DNA of 64,000 bases, from positions 5,603,572 through 5,667,571 of the forward strand of contig RSEF01000002.1 in the NCBI GenBank assembly GCA_003993805.1, read 5' to 3'. Numbering within the stretch: the stretch's first letter is position 1; each line of letters begins with the position of its first letter. The DNA comes from Himantopus leucocephalus (Eukaryota > Chordata > Aves > Charadriiformes > Recurvirostridae). This document shows positions 1 to 10,255 of the stretch, piece after piece. The notes beneath the pieces are model-generated. The model was not told where the DNA came from. It did no database searches and saw nothing but the letters and a program-made list of their open reading frames with translations. The position numbers were made by a program, and so were the translations under genes.

Positions 1-1520
1 AAATAATGCATAGTAATAACGGTTAATAAAATATGCTGGATGGTGGGGCACTTTGGCTGTTCAGCTGGATTGCTGCTGACAATTCAAACATCTGATTTAT
101 GACTTTGAGTTCATTCTGGGAAATATGATACCATAGTTTTGTCATCCTGTTGCTATGTTTTTCTGATTATTTGTATATTTTTCTGTCGAGCAAAGAAAGC
201 ACTATTCCGTTATACTACAGACTTGAGGGCAGAAGAGAGCGTTGTGGTCTTCTCCTTTGTGCTGCTGTAATTTCTTGCCAAACTAGTGGTTTTCCATTTG
301 TGATCTGTGAGTAATGGTGGGTGTAAAGGCTATTTCAGAAGGGTCTGTAAAGGTGACTAAGAACAGTAAAGGGTTTTTTTTTTCAGAGGTCTCCACCAGC
401 TACTGGCTTAGACAATATCTCAGAAAATATTGAAACCTATTTTGAAGATGTCAAGGAGCAGGACCCTCTTATGTTTGTTGCCACCATCTGTTTGAATCTT
501 GCTTTCTGTTTGCATCTCTCCTGCTCCAGACCTCTGTATTTCATTTTGGCTTTGTCTGTCCATCAGGAGAGCACTTGTGCTATGAGAGAGGTGCTACTCA
601 GGTGAGGTGGTTTGCAGCCTACAACCCTGGGACGCCTGCCAGGACAGTGATTACTCTTGAGGCTTTCATGGAAGAGGTTGGGAAAAGGGTGTCAGCTGCC
701 AACAGGCTGGAATTTGCCAGTGTCTGCACTTTAAGGGAAAATCCACAGGGGCTACAAGTCAAGAAAGGTGGAGAATGTCTGTCTTTGATAAACAAAAGAT
801 CTGAGCTTCTTTAGAGTCATATTGTGTGGCAGATTCGGCAGTTCTCAGCGCACTTTTTTCTGCACTGTTCCAGATTTGAAAAAAACATTTAAAAGTCCAG
901 GCACCGCAACTGAGGGTGTTCCTTCAGTCACACCTCACTAATGCTGCCTACAGAGGTAGTAAGGTCTTGCCTCCTCCCACTGACCAGGTCCACTCCTTCT
1001 ACATTGACAGATCACAGGAGCTCTCATCACCACAACATCCCACTATAAACTCATGCCCTGTAGACTAGCACCAGGACATCATGAACTTTCATGGAGCTGC
1101 TGACACGCAGTGGATGAAGAACAAATATTCCTGGCTTGCCTTTGGCTTTGGTAAGGTACATATTGTCCAATGAGTCAACTTCAGAGACTGTTCCTCACAT
1201 TTGCAGTGAATCGTGTAGTCCACAGCACCCACTAAACAGCTGTGGCAGCTCCTCCATGCAATACTGGCTGTACTCGCCTCCCGCCATCAATATTAGGCTC
1301 TAGTCTGTGAGGAAAAGATGAAAAGTCATATTTATAATGTGTTCAATAAAGAGAGCAGAAGAGAGCCCACCTGTCCACACTGTCCTACAATCTTCCACTA
1401 TCAAGAGGGAAGTTAAGGGAAATTCTTTGAAGATTTTGTGATGAAGACCATGAAGGAAGCTTAAAAGCCCAACAGTCCTTGTCAGTGTGGGTCCCTTTCC
1501 ACATCTGATGACTTATTTTA
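1..1520. other. Non-coding stretch with one candidate exon
   Basis: I recognise no gene or repeat here apart from the candidate exon described separately at 387-601. An AATAAA hexamer at 1345-1350 could serve as a plus-strand polyadenylation signal if that exon belongs to a transcript. Hexamers of this kind are common by chance. Confidence 0.5.
387..601 (+). other. Candidate internal exon, unidentified
   Basis: A run of ten T followed by CAG (374-386) makes a strong acceptor, with a branch-point-like TGACTAAG near 352-359. A CAG|GTGAGG donor falls at 601/602. One frame stays open across the whole 215 bases, and its in-frame stop (603-605) lies inside the donor, so it would be removed by splicing. 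The predicted peptide has an ordinary acidic first half (about residues 5-28, with SENIETYFEDV) and a cysteine- and leucine-rich second half that looks less like a normal protein. A second frame, 575-814, opens after another acceptor-like CAG at 564-566 and gives about 79 residues. I recognise neither product. The splice-signal match and open frame are seen. That this is an exon is inference. Confidence 0.22.
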
Positions 1521-1901
1521 TAGAATCATAGAATCATAAAACAGTTTGGGTTGGAAGGGACCTTTAAAGGTCGTCTGATCCAACCCCTCTGCAATGAGTG
1601 GGGACATCTTCAACTAGATCAGGTTGCTCAGAGCCCCGTCCAACCTGACCTTGAATGTTTCCAGGGATGGGGCATCTACCATCTCTCTGGGAAACCTGGG
1701 CCAGTGTTCCACCACCCTCATAGTAAAAAAAAAATCTTCCTTATATGTAGTCTAAATCTACCCTCCTTTAGTTTGAAAACCATTACCCCTTGTCCTATTG
1801 CAATAAGACCTACAAAAAAGTCTGTCCCCATCTTTCTTATAAGCCCCCTTTAAATACTCAAAGGCCACAATAAGGTCTACCTGGAGCCTTCTCTTCTCCA
1901 G
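1521..1901 (-). mobile_element. CR1 LINE 3' end, truncated copy
   Basis: Read on the minus strand, this is the 3' end of a chicken-repeat-1 non-LTR retrotransposon. The terminal ATTCTATGATTCTA-type repeat appears as tagaatcatagaatcat at 1521-1537. It is followed inward by the usual tract that in sense reads as ggtcccttccaacccaaac with small changes, and by the conserved blocks around 1600-1700 and 1790-1900. Similarity to the family stops abruptly after about 1901. The copy therefore lacks the endonuclease and reverse-transcriptase region, as most bird CR1 copies do because reverse transcription starts at the 3' end and stops early. Open frames across it are relics or chance and are not genes. 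The exact subfamily cannot be told without alignment. Confidence 0.93.
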
Positions 1902-3082
1902 AGGTTGTGAGCAAGGCATGCTGACCAGGTATCTGAGATGCTGCAATACCATTGCAATCAGCAGCATCTGTTCACTCCTATCTTCAGTGGTTCAACTTTA
2001 TTAGATACAGCTCTCCAGTGGATCTGAAATGTAGCACTTTGTCTGGACTTCTGCATATGGACCACAGCTGGGCTGTCACCATGGAACAGAGTAGATGGGC
2101 GAGGAGGCAGATCCAAAGGTTGCCTGCATCACTGGGCACCCGTTTAGACAGCAATAGCAGTGAGCCCAGTACCCTCTGCTCAGGTTGCTGTTAGTGGACA
2201 CCTAATCAATACAGTTAATGGGTGTAATTCATCTTGGCCTAACGAAGACATCTGCAACAGGTAAGACGAATCGTGCCCTGCATATGTCTGTTTCTGCCCA
2301 TTGACTATGAAGGGCTGATCCCCTATGAATGACTATGACCTTGAGGGACTCACTCAGCTGAGGACATGTCTGAAGTTAGATGGGGTGAATATCATCCTCG
2401 CTGACTCTTACCAAGCTTCGTTGTCTAACCCTGGGTTGATCCCTGTCCTGCCAGCTGGTCCCTTCCAGAAACTCCATCGTCAGACCATGAAGGTCTCTTG
2501 CCTCCACTTCTCTGCTTGAAAGGCTCCAAGAGCCAGCCAAAACTTCATTCCTACGATAATTAGAAAAAAGCTTGTTATTTCCACTTATGTCTCATTTTTG
2601 TTTTGCTAGGCAAAGCAAACCAAACAACTTCAGTCTCCTGTCACCAGACACTGCAGTCAGCTTTCCGCTGCACCTGCTCCAGTATAAAGTTGCATAGTGA
2701 CAATTCCCCATCAACAATGATGTTTGGAGATCTCTATCAAGGCAGGTGTTCAGCAAATGGTCTCTTCGTAGGGGGAGTACCCCACTCTGCTAATTGCCAG
2801 GACAAGAGCTGTACAACACACTGACACAAGGCTCTGAAGCTTAAGGTTCTGCTTGGGGTGAATATAATCTTTTCCTGCACCTGAAAGTCTGTTTTGAAAA
2901 TGTTATCAGCCATCTACACAAACTGGTGTGTAGAAACTGGTTGCAATACAAAATATTCCTGCTCACCAAAGGAAGTTGGGTGGGGGCATCTTGGGTTGCC
3001 TTTTCAGCTGTGTGGGTGAGAAAAGCCATCACAAGCCTGATGGCAAACACTAGATAGACCAGTGCTCCTAAAAACTACCGTA
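1902..3082. other. Non-coding, nothing recognised
   Basis: Open frames are all under about 80 codons and none is recognisable. A good donor-like CAG|GTAAGA lies at 2260/2261, with a short open frame upstream of it (about 2149-2260), but the acceptor is weak. I do not call an exon. Confidence 0.5.
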
Positions 3083-3340
3083 TTAGCAAGTATGGAGGTG
3101 GAAACCAGAGCTGGACAACAGGCAGAAACTGCAAAGGAGATGGACGTTTCATGTATTTGCTCTTGTTACCGTCCCATCTTTTAAATGGAGAAGGTAGCNT
3201 TAGCAAGTATGGAGGTGGAAACCAGAGCTGGACAACAGGCAGAGACCGCAAAGAAGATGGATGTTTGATGTATTTGGTCTTGTTACTGTCCCATCTTTTA
3301 AATGGAGACGGTAGTNCATCTTTTAAATGGAGAAGGTAGC
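3083..3340. repeat. 116-bp tandem repeat with two single-N joins
   Basis: Two copies of a 116-bp unit lie at 3083-3198 and 3200-3315. They differ at nine positions by eye, about 92% identity. A third partial copy, 24 bp at 3317-3340, repeats the end of the first copy exactly. Single N separate the copies at 3199 and 3316. The second join skips most of a unit, so the N must stand for missing or overlapping sequence. Eight percent divergence is too high for two alleles at one locus, so a genuine minisatellite of unknown length is the better reading. Open frames on both strands across it reflect the repeat and not a gene. Confidence 0.8.
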
Positions 3341-4659
3341 TCTCCTTGTACTTCTTCCTTGGCATTACTCTGAGACTCCATTTGGCTAAAGTTTGCCTTT
3401 ATCACATGAGTTCGAGTGATGTACAAGTGTCAGGTCACAAAGATTATAGAATGTCTCCCAGAAATTAGTTTTATCCTGTGTATACTTAGTTACTGCATTT
3501 ACCCATTAGAAAGGATCACCGTAACAGGCATTGGCAAAATGACAGACAGGCAGAAATCTGCATCCTTAGCTAGAATGACTTTCCTCTACCCACCCACCCT
3601 CCCAGACTACTCAGCTACATTTAAAAACCTGGATCTGAGCTTCGCAGCTCGGCTTTCATGTTTGCTCACAGCTAAAGAGCTGAAAGGCCTTAGTTTTGAG
3701 AGAGCAGGTATGATAAAGCACCTCATTGGGCAAGAGGAGATTTGCAGTCTTTGGCATCTCACGGGCCACGTTTATTTGCTACTGATGGGAAAAAGCAGGT
3801 ACTTTGTTCACCCTCTGGTTGACTGCAGCACGGAGACGGATTATCCCCAGCCGGCTTTCGTCTGATTGCTCCTGCCGCGCAGCATCTCCTGCAGCCTGCA
3901 GACGCAGGGGCTGGTTTATTGTTGGAAGCCAAATGGGTGCCAAAGATAAGCTTTCTCAAAGGAACGTCCCTCTCTGATCCTGCTCTTCCACCGGTGGCAT
4001 GCTAATAAAATAAACTCGGCTGTGCGCGGGCCGTGTGCATGGAGCCCGGCTCCCGCACGTGGAATTCCTGGTCCTCGCCAACTTTCCCCTAAAGCTTCAT
4101 TATTCCAATAAATCACGGAGCTGAGTTATGGGGCTCTGTTTGGTGGGGGCTGCTTTTAATTGCAGTTTTAGGAACTGTGGGAAAGGAGAATTAATGCCAT
4201 ATGTTTTTTAGGCTTTCGGACCAGTCACAGGGTCTCGCTTTCAGTTTTGGCTGGGATTCAAACATCACAGCGAATTTTCAGGTTCCTCTGTGTCAAACCA
4301 CAGCAAGAGGGGGAAGGGGAGGAGGAGAGATGGTGGCGGGGTGAGGGAGGGTGCTGCTGCGTGGTGCTGTGTTGCTGGGGTGGAGAGGCAGAGAGAAATG
4401 AAAGGGTGCTTCCAGAGGCGAGGAGAAGCACTCCAGGTAAAACTCATCTGCTCTCTGGCCCTCAGCACGGACAAATGAGGCTGAAACTTGTGAAAAAGGG
4501 GAACGTACTGAGAAGGAGCATAGGGTGCTGGTTTTTTCCTGGACACGGGCTTCTTTCATGCGACTCCTTCACTGATTTGCCTTCCCACAGTGTTCTTGGT
4601 GCTGAGCGATGTGCCTTCTCCACTCCTCTCCCTGCTGCTGTCAGGCTGTTTATTCCTAG
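3341..4659. other. Non-coding with a G-rich tract
   Basis: I see no gene. The longest frame (149 codons at 3416-3865) has no recognisable domain. At about 4308-4352 the plus strand is strongly purine-biased with several runs of three to five G, which could form a G-quadruplex. Overlapping frames in several phases here come from the skewed composition. Confidence 0.5.
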
Positions 4660-4930
4660 AGAAACTGGCTGCTCATGGCTTGGATGGGCATACACTTGGC
4701 TGGGTAAAAAATAGGCTGGAAGGCCGGGTCCAGGGAGTGGTGGCGAATGGAGTTAATTCCAGTTGGCGGCCAGTCATGAGTGGTGTCNNNNNNNNNNNNN
4801 NNNNNNNNNNNNNNNNNNNNNNNNNNNNNNNNNNNNNNNNNNNNNNNNNNNNNNNNNNNNNNNNNNNNNNNNNNNNNNNNNNNNNNNTCTTAGAGGTCTT
4901 TTCCAATCTAGGAGATTCTGTGATTCTGTG
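4660..4930 (+). mobile_element. CR1 LINE, reverse-transcriptase end plus 3' end, cut by gap
   Basis: The plus strand from about 4660 to 4787 matches the late part of the CR1 pol frame, in the stretch that reads around ggtaaaaaataggctggaag and gagttaattccagttggcgg. After the 100-N gap, 4888-4930 is the CR1 3' end, finishing with the gattctgtgattctgtg tail. In a normal element several hundred bases separate these two parts, so the gap probably hides much of the 3' region unless this copy has an internal deletion. Orientation is opposite to the copy at 1521-1901. The frame is not intact here and no active protein is encoded. Confidence 0.88.
4788..4887. other. Assembly gap, 100 N
   Basis: Exactly one hundred N fall inside the CR1 element. 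A round number suggests a placeholder and not a measured size. Confidence 0.99.
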
Positions 4931-6639
4931 CTATGGGCGTGCATTTATAAAGGATAAGCTTGGAGGAACTTCAAGGTAGGGCTTACGTACCATAGGACTG
5001 ACTTTTGTGAGCACAGACCAGCCCCTGAAATGATGGGACAAATGTCAAAAGAGAGCCTTCTCAGCCTTCTGATCCCAGCCACTGCAATGCTGGAGACTGT
5101 ATTCCCAGGTGGCTCCAGCCTGGTTCCTTCTGGAGGACAAGTTCTCAGGAACTTAAGGCTGCTCTAAGAGAACAGCTTTCATCCAAACACAAACCCACCC
5201 TGCGCCCTGCAAGGGGATGGAAGACCCTCCCTAGTCCTTTCTGCTTCGTTGGCACCAGGGCTTTAGCAGGCATAGATGGTGATATGTGTCAATCCATAAC
5301 ACGCAATCACCTGCCCGGTGCAGACTCACTGTGGGATGAGCAGTGCTCAGGGTGTGAAAAACACTGGCCCGATGGAGGGGCGGGCACAATATAGCATGGA
5401 CCACAGCTCCTGTTCTCTCTGTAGGCTATGTCTGGGTACTGGTTCATGGTAGATATTGTGTGAGTCTAATCCCTCCCTGTTCAGAGAGGATGTCACCATG
5501 CCCACCACTCCAGGTGACCACCAGCCACCTGGCAACTCATCACAGACTCTGCCTGATGAGATCTGCAGACTCATTACACTCAGCCATAGGCTGGCCTTTG
5601 CGGATCATCATGACACACTTGCTGAGGCTGAAAAGGTGTAATTTTGCCTTTTCCAATGCCAAACCAGGACTCAGCTGTCCCTGTTGCACCTGATGGAAGT
5701 GATGAAGCTCTCATCCCCTGAAAGCCTGCCCCAGGAGAGCGTTGAAAAGCCTTTCGCCTCCAAATCTCACCCATAGTATACACAGCAGTTTCTTCACCTA
5801 ACACAGAAATAAGACCACTTCTGAAAAAGAAAAGATGGCTTTTTGTAAGCTTTGGGCATCATGGAAACCGAGGCAAGTGAGAGACTGAATGGTCAGCAAG
5901 GTACCAGCTGAGCATGGAGGTCCAATGCACAGACCCCAACCTCTGTCTTTTCCCCCTGTTGCTGGGAGCTGCTAAAAGACTGTGACTTTGTAATGTTGGG
6001 ACACCATCATGAACACATTTCCCTCCTCTTATATTCTGAGCTGCTTTTAGCATGAGTTTAAAATAGCCTGAAAGCAGCCTGGGATGTCCTAGTCAGCGGT
6101 GGTGAGGGGAGAGACAACTTTCGTCCAGGTGGAGACCCATCCAGCACATGTCACCATGCCACCGTTGTTTGGAGCAGAAGTAGTTGTGACAATTAGTCAC
6201 CAATGGTAAATAACAAAAGGATGACTACAGCCAAGCCAGAGGTAATAATTAGTTAGCTCATTTGTTAATATGGCATGAGGAAGGACGGATCTGGCAGATG
6301 ACTCAGCTCTGATGGGGGAAAAATGTGCATAACATGTCACAGTGGTTAGGTGGATTTTCCAGGTCTGAGGATGATATTGCCCATTCTAGATGTTGCCACG
6401 AGTGCTACCAAAACAGCTCACTCTGAAACTTGTCCAGCAACCAAAAAGCACCTGCAATAAGAGAAGGGTTGTGATGTGCATTAAAAAGGGGTCTAAGGAA
6501 TTGTTTCTACTAGCTCTGAGTAGGTGTAAATACATGATGACTTCTACTTCTTGCCAATTATTGGAAGTGACTTTATTTTGCAGAAAAATAAACCCCACAA
6601 ATCTCAGAGCTGCTCAACATTTTTGAGAAAATCCCTCTC
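4931..6639. other. Non-coding, nothing recognised
   Basis: All open frames are under about 80 codons and overlap each other in several phases. I see no repeat family, RNA gene or regulatory block that I can support. Confidence 0.5.
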
Positions 6640-7000
6640 CATCTTAAAATGCATTCACAAGAAAAAGTAAATTTTCATGAAAAGCTTTAAGTGAAACATT
6701 TTAACAAATTGCATTTCCTCAGTTTCACTTCAACAATGTTAAAATGTCTTGGTGACATAGAGAGATATTGTTTAAATTTGTTTTGATTCATTTTGTATTG
6801 TATTGCAATATTAATTGAAACATTTTCAATGTGTGTTATATTTTATTGTGCTGGGATTTATGTTGCATGTGCCTTTGTTATGTTCGGTTTTGACATTATC
6901 AAAGTGAAATGTTTCAGTTGTGTCAGACTGAATGGGTTTTACATTCTTGTTCCATCAAACATTTTAAAATTTTATGGTTTTGTTAAGATTCAGAATGATA
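6640..7000. repeat. AT-rich internally repetitive tract
   Basis: The stretch is markedly AT-rich and reuses a short motif. GAAACATTTT occurs at 6692-6701 and 6817-6826, a near copy (CAAACATTTT) at 6956-6965, and the inverted form GAAATGTTTC at 6906-6915. The pattern suggests a decayed ancient repeat or an old satellite-like sequence more than unique DNA. I cannot name a family. Confidence 0.45.
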
Positions 7001-10000
7001 AATAGGAAACAAATGTGGACTTTTCCCAGAGGACAACAATTTTAAATTCCTTCCAACTCAGCCTCTGTGTTTAGAGGGAAACCATGTTTTCTGGGCATCA
7101 AATCTGCAAATTTGGAGAGCTGGTCTGTCTCCCAGCTCCACCACTGCTCCAGGCAAGCCACTTAGGACTTGATTACATGAGGAAAGAAACTGGAACAGCT
7201 ATCCCCAATCACCCAGAGTACACTCATTTACTCCTTATGAAGGGTGAATTCATCTCTACATCAGGTCTCCAACCTGGGCCACTCACACTGAACTTGCTTT
7301 ACCAGGGACTCATCTCACCCTAACCAAAATGTCAGTTGAGGTCAGATGAACCTTACTTTGTGCTGACTGCAAAAGGAGCCCAAGGTGAGCACCTCAGCTG
7401 AAGATGTCCGATGTTCCGGTGGTGAATCCCCCTTATAGTATCTGGTGCAATGTAATTTGGCCCAGCCTGAGAACAGCGTACATCCATGCACAAAGGCTAT
7501 GGCTACACTGCTGACCTCCTTGTCTCCAGGCTGGCAGCCTCTGTGGGGCAAAAAGGGGCTCCAGCCCGGCCCCCCACCCTGATCCTTCGGCAATCAGGAC
7601 TTAAAGCGAAGGACCACATCCATCATTTGGTCTGGATATGGTCTCAAGCTCTACGAGTGGCATGGCACTTTAAATTCACATCAAAAGTTCATTCCCCAGT
7701 CACTTCTCTACATAAAAACCCCTAAATCTACCCACCCATCTGATTTGTCACCTGTAAAATGAGCATTATGCTAATGCTTCTTCAGCTTGGTCAATCGAGA
7801 TGTATCAGGATCACCTCTTTCTTTGTGGACATTCAGGGATGAGTACAAGGGATCTTTGATCTTTTTCAGACCTCATTACAATCCACAATAGTTGTCCTTT
7901 GGGTTTTCTGCATCATGGAAACATTTTCTTTTTCCGTGATCAAACATAGCACCATTTAAATACTTGCAAACATCTCCCTGGCAAAACAGATTACTTTTTC
8001 CCTACCAATTTCCCCAGTCACACTGTGCACCTAATTTGTAGATGTGCAGTGACAGCAGCAAGATGCTCAGTCTTTTAGGACACAACTCCCGAAGACCTCT
8101 TCCCATTGATACCGAGGACAAAACTCCCATTCATCTTGCTGGGATCAAGGTCCTCATCAGTTGACAAGCAAATCCTCGTTGTGTCTGCTGGTGGGTGTCC
8201 TAGCCCACATTTTGCAGGCTGGGAAACTGAGGATGAGGGGTTGGGGCAAGAAGGGACAACCAGGACTACAGCTGATGGTTTCTCATCCTAACTGCCTGGT
8301 CTGTGCAACAGCCCCAGCTGCGTCTCTGGGGATGGCAGAGGGAGGAGATATGAGGAAGAGCTGTCAAAGACAGACAACACAGCAGTTTCAGTTGTGTATT
8401 TCAGTTCACCTCAAAGACCTCACTGCTTTGGTTTTGCCATGCCTTTGTTTTATTTTCCTTCACACGCAAGTTTTTTGAAGCACCTTCTCATTTGGGGAGC
8501 CTCTTAGGAGGTCTGTGGACCTGGGGGTCAACTCCTTCCTCCCCTCCACATCCAGGATGGGTTTGCAAATCACTTTACTGGGACAAGAAGTGTGATGGGC
8601 TATCTGCACTCCCCTTTCTAGTTGCCCACCTTGCTATAAGATGGTTAAATCAGGGCAATACTGCCAAGTCTGGAGCCAGACCTAGATCTCTTCTACATCG
8701 GACTTGTTTTTGAAGGCTGTGCAATTCTTTGCACTTTTTTTGCTGGCTTCTTGGGCTTGTTAAATAACAAAACAAAAGATAAAACTGCAAATAAAGTTGC
8801 AGCTGCTCGGCACCAACCCAGCTCTTTAACACCAGAGGGGTGTGCAGCAGAGAGGGGCAGCATGTGGGTTCTCTCTTCTGACTCAAAGGGGGCATAAAAG
8901 CATCAGAAAGGGCTGATTTTGCAATTGGCACAAAAAGCTGTTGGACACCTTATGTTCCTTGCCTTTCAAAGTGATGTGGACAGTTACGCCCCTTCACTGC
9001 CTTTCTGCTTTGGGAAACATCTCTGAAATGGGAGGTGTTCTCTGCTGCTTGCCGAAATATCTGCTTTGTTTCTGGGATTGCTCCTCTTCATACAGCTCCT
9101 TTCATAGGTGCTACAACAGGACATTGGATCTGCAGTTCTGGGTCAGGCCAAAGGCAGAAAAGAGAATTAAATGGTATTTCCCAGCAGCCTGCTCCCACCA
9201 GGCTCCCTCCCTTCCACCTGGTACTGGATGAGGCTTGAGCTGTGTCAACAACTCAACAGAGGTTTAGCTTCCCCATGCACGAGATGCAAATGTATTTCAT
9301 GGAGAAATTTGAGTATGAATGTGCTGGTACACACTGGTGTTTGCTGGATTTGGCCTGCATCTCTTGACAGCTGGCTCCTGCAGGTAAAAAGAAAGAGGGA
9401 AGTCATGCAAAGGCTATAGACCGGCAAAGGCTGTGGTTGCGTGAGACAGCGGCACATTTAGGCAGGTTTTTGGCCTCTTTTTAAACCAAGCCCAAGCGCT
9501 GAGCATCCAGAGGAAAAGGTCACAGTAAAAGCCATCTTTGGGCTGGTCAGACCCACAGCATCATGATGGTAAGCAAGACAAAGCGCAGATATTATCCTCC
9601 CTCGTCACTCAAGGCCAGAGGTAGTCCTCTCATGAAATTAGTAAAAAAGGAGATGAGATGGGGCTAGCCCCTCTACAGGAAAAATTTCCACAGCAGCCAG
9701 TCTGGCCAAGAAAGAAAATAAGAAATTTTTCACCAAATTGCCTCCAACCCCCTCCCCTTCCCTGATGTTTAGCACATATGTTTTAGTCCAAGTGCTCACC
9801 CCACACTCCAGCCCCCTAGAGAAAGCCTATTAACAGCCTAAGGGACATTAAAGTCAGCTTAAGTGCCTTAATTATCTGTGGAGGATTTTATACGAACAAC
9901 CCACGAAGAATTTAGCTCCCATTTCTGAAGGATGTGCTATGTCCAACTTCTCTCCAAAACGAATCCACTTGTTTAAGTCCAGATCTGTGTGGGGACACTC

Positions 10001-10175
10001 ATTTTGAAATAAAAATGACCGGGTTTTGTCAAAGACTGACTTTCACCAGCAAGACGAAACTCTGCTTTTCAGACCAATGTGCAACACTTGCACTGATGGG
10101 AGAAACGGTGCAAAAACCAAACGTGTTTATTTTGGTGCAAAAATTTACATACAGAAGGGTCTCCAGAGCATTTAC
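7001..10175. other. Non-coding, nothing recognised except a weak MIR piece
   Basis: Apart from the possible MIR fragment at 7735-7790 I recognise nothing. Frames reach about 105 codons (8161-8478) but none has a known domain, and they overlap one another in different phases. Confidence 0.5.
7735..7790 (+). mobile_element. Possible MIR SINE fragment
   Basis: The run cacctgtaaaatgagcatta, followed by a decayed tail, resembles the part of MIR that normally reads catctgtaaaatggggata. Only this short block is clear, so the call is weak. Confidence 0.35.
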
Positions 10176-10255
10176 TGCATGACTTAGAGCAAACAGCCTA
10201 ATTTCTGGGCTTCCATTTCCTCTTCTTTAAAATGCGGGTGATGCTATTTATGCAT
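10176..10255 (+). mobile_element. MIR SINE fragment
   Basis: The order of blocks matches the MIR core on the plus strand: a gacttagagcaaa block like the usual gacttgggcaagt, then ctgggcttccatttcctctt, then ctttaaaatgcgggtgat. MIR is a tRNA-derived CORE-SINE old enough to be shared by amniotes, and bird copies are heavily decayed, as here. No target-site duplication is visible. Confidence 0.6.

Noticed and set aside
1551..1967. Open frames on both strands over the CR1 copy
   Set aside because: They lie inside the non-coding 3' part of CR1 and have no relation to its proteins.
3075..3365. Repetitive frame on the minus strand that looks like a duplicated domain
   Set aside because: The duplication is the 116-bp tandem repeat and it reads across single N, so the frame is not real evidence of a protein.
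4590..4979. Frames spanning the 100-N gap
   Set aside because: The gap is translated as unknown residues and the true length is not known, so the frame is meaningless.
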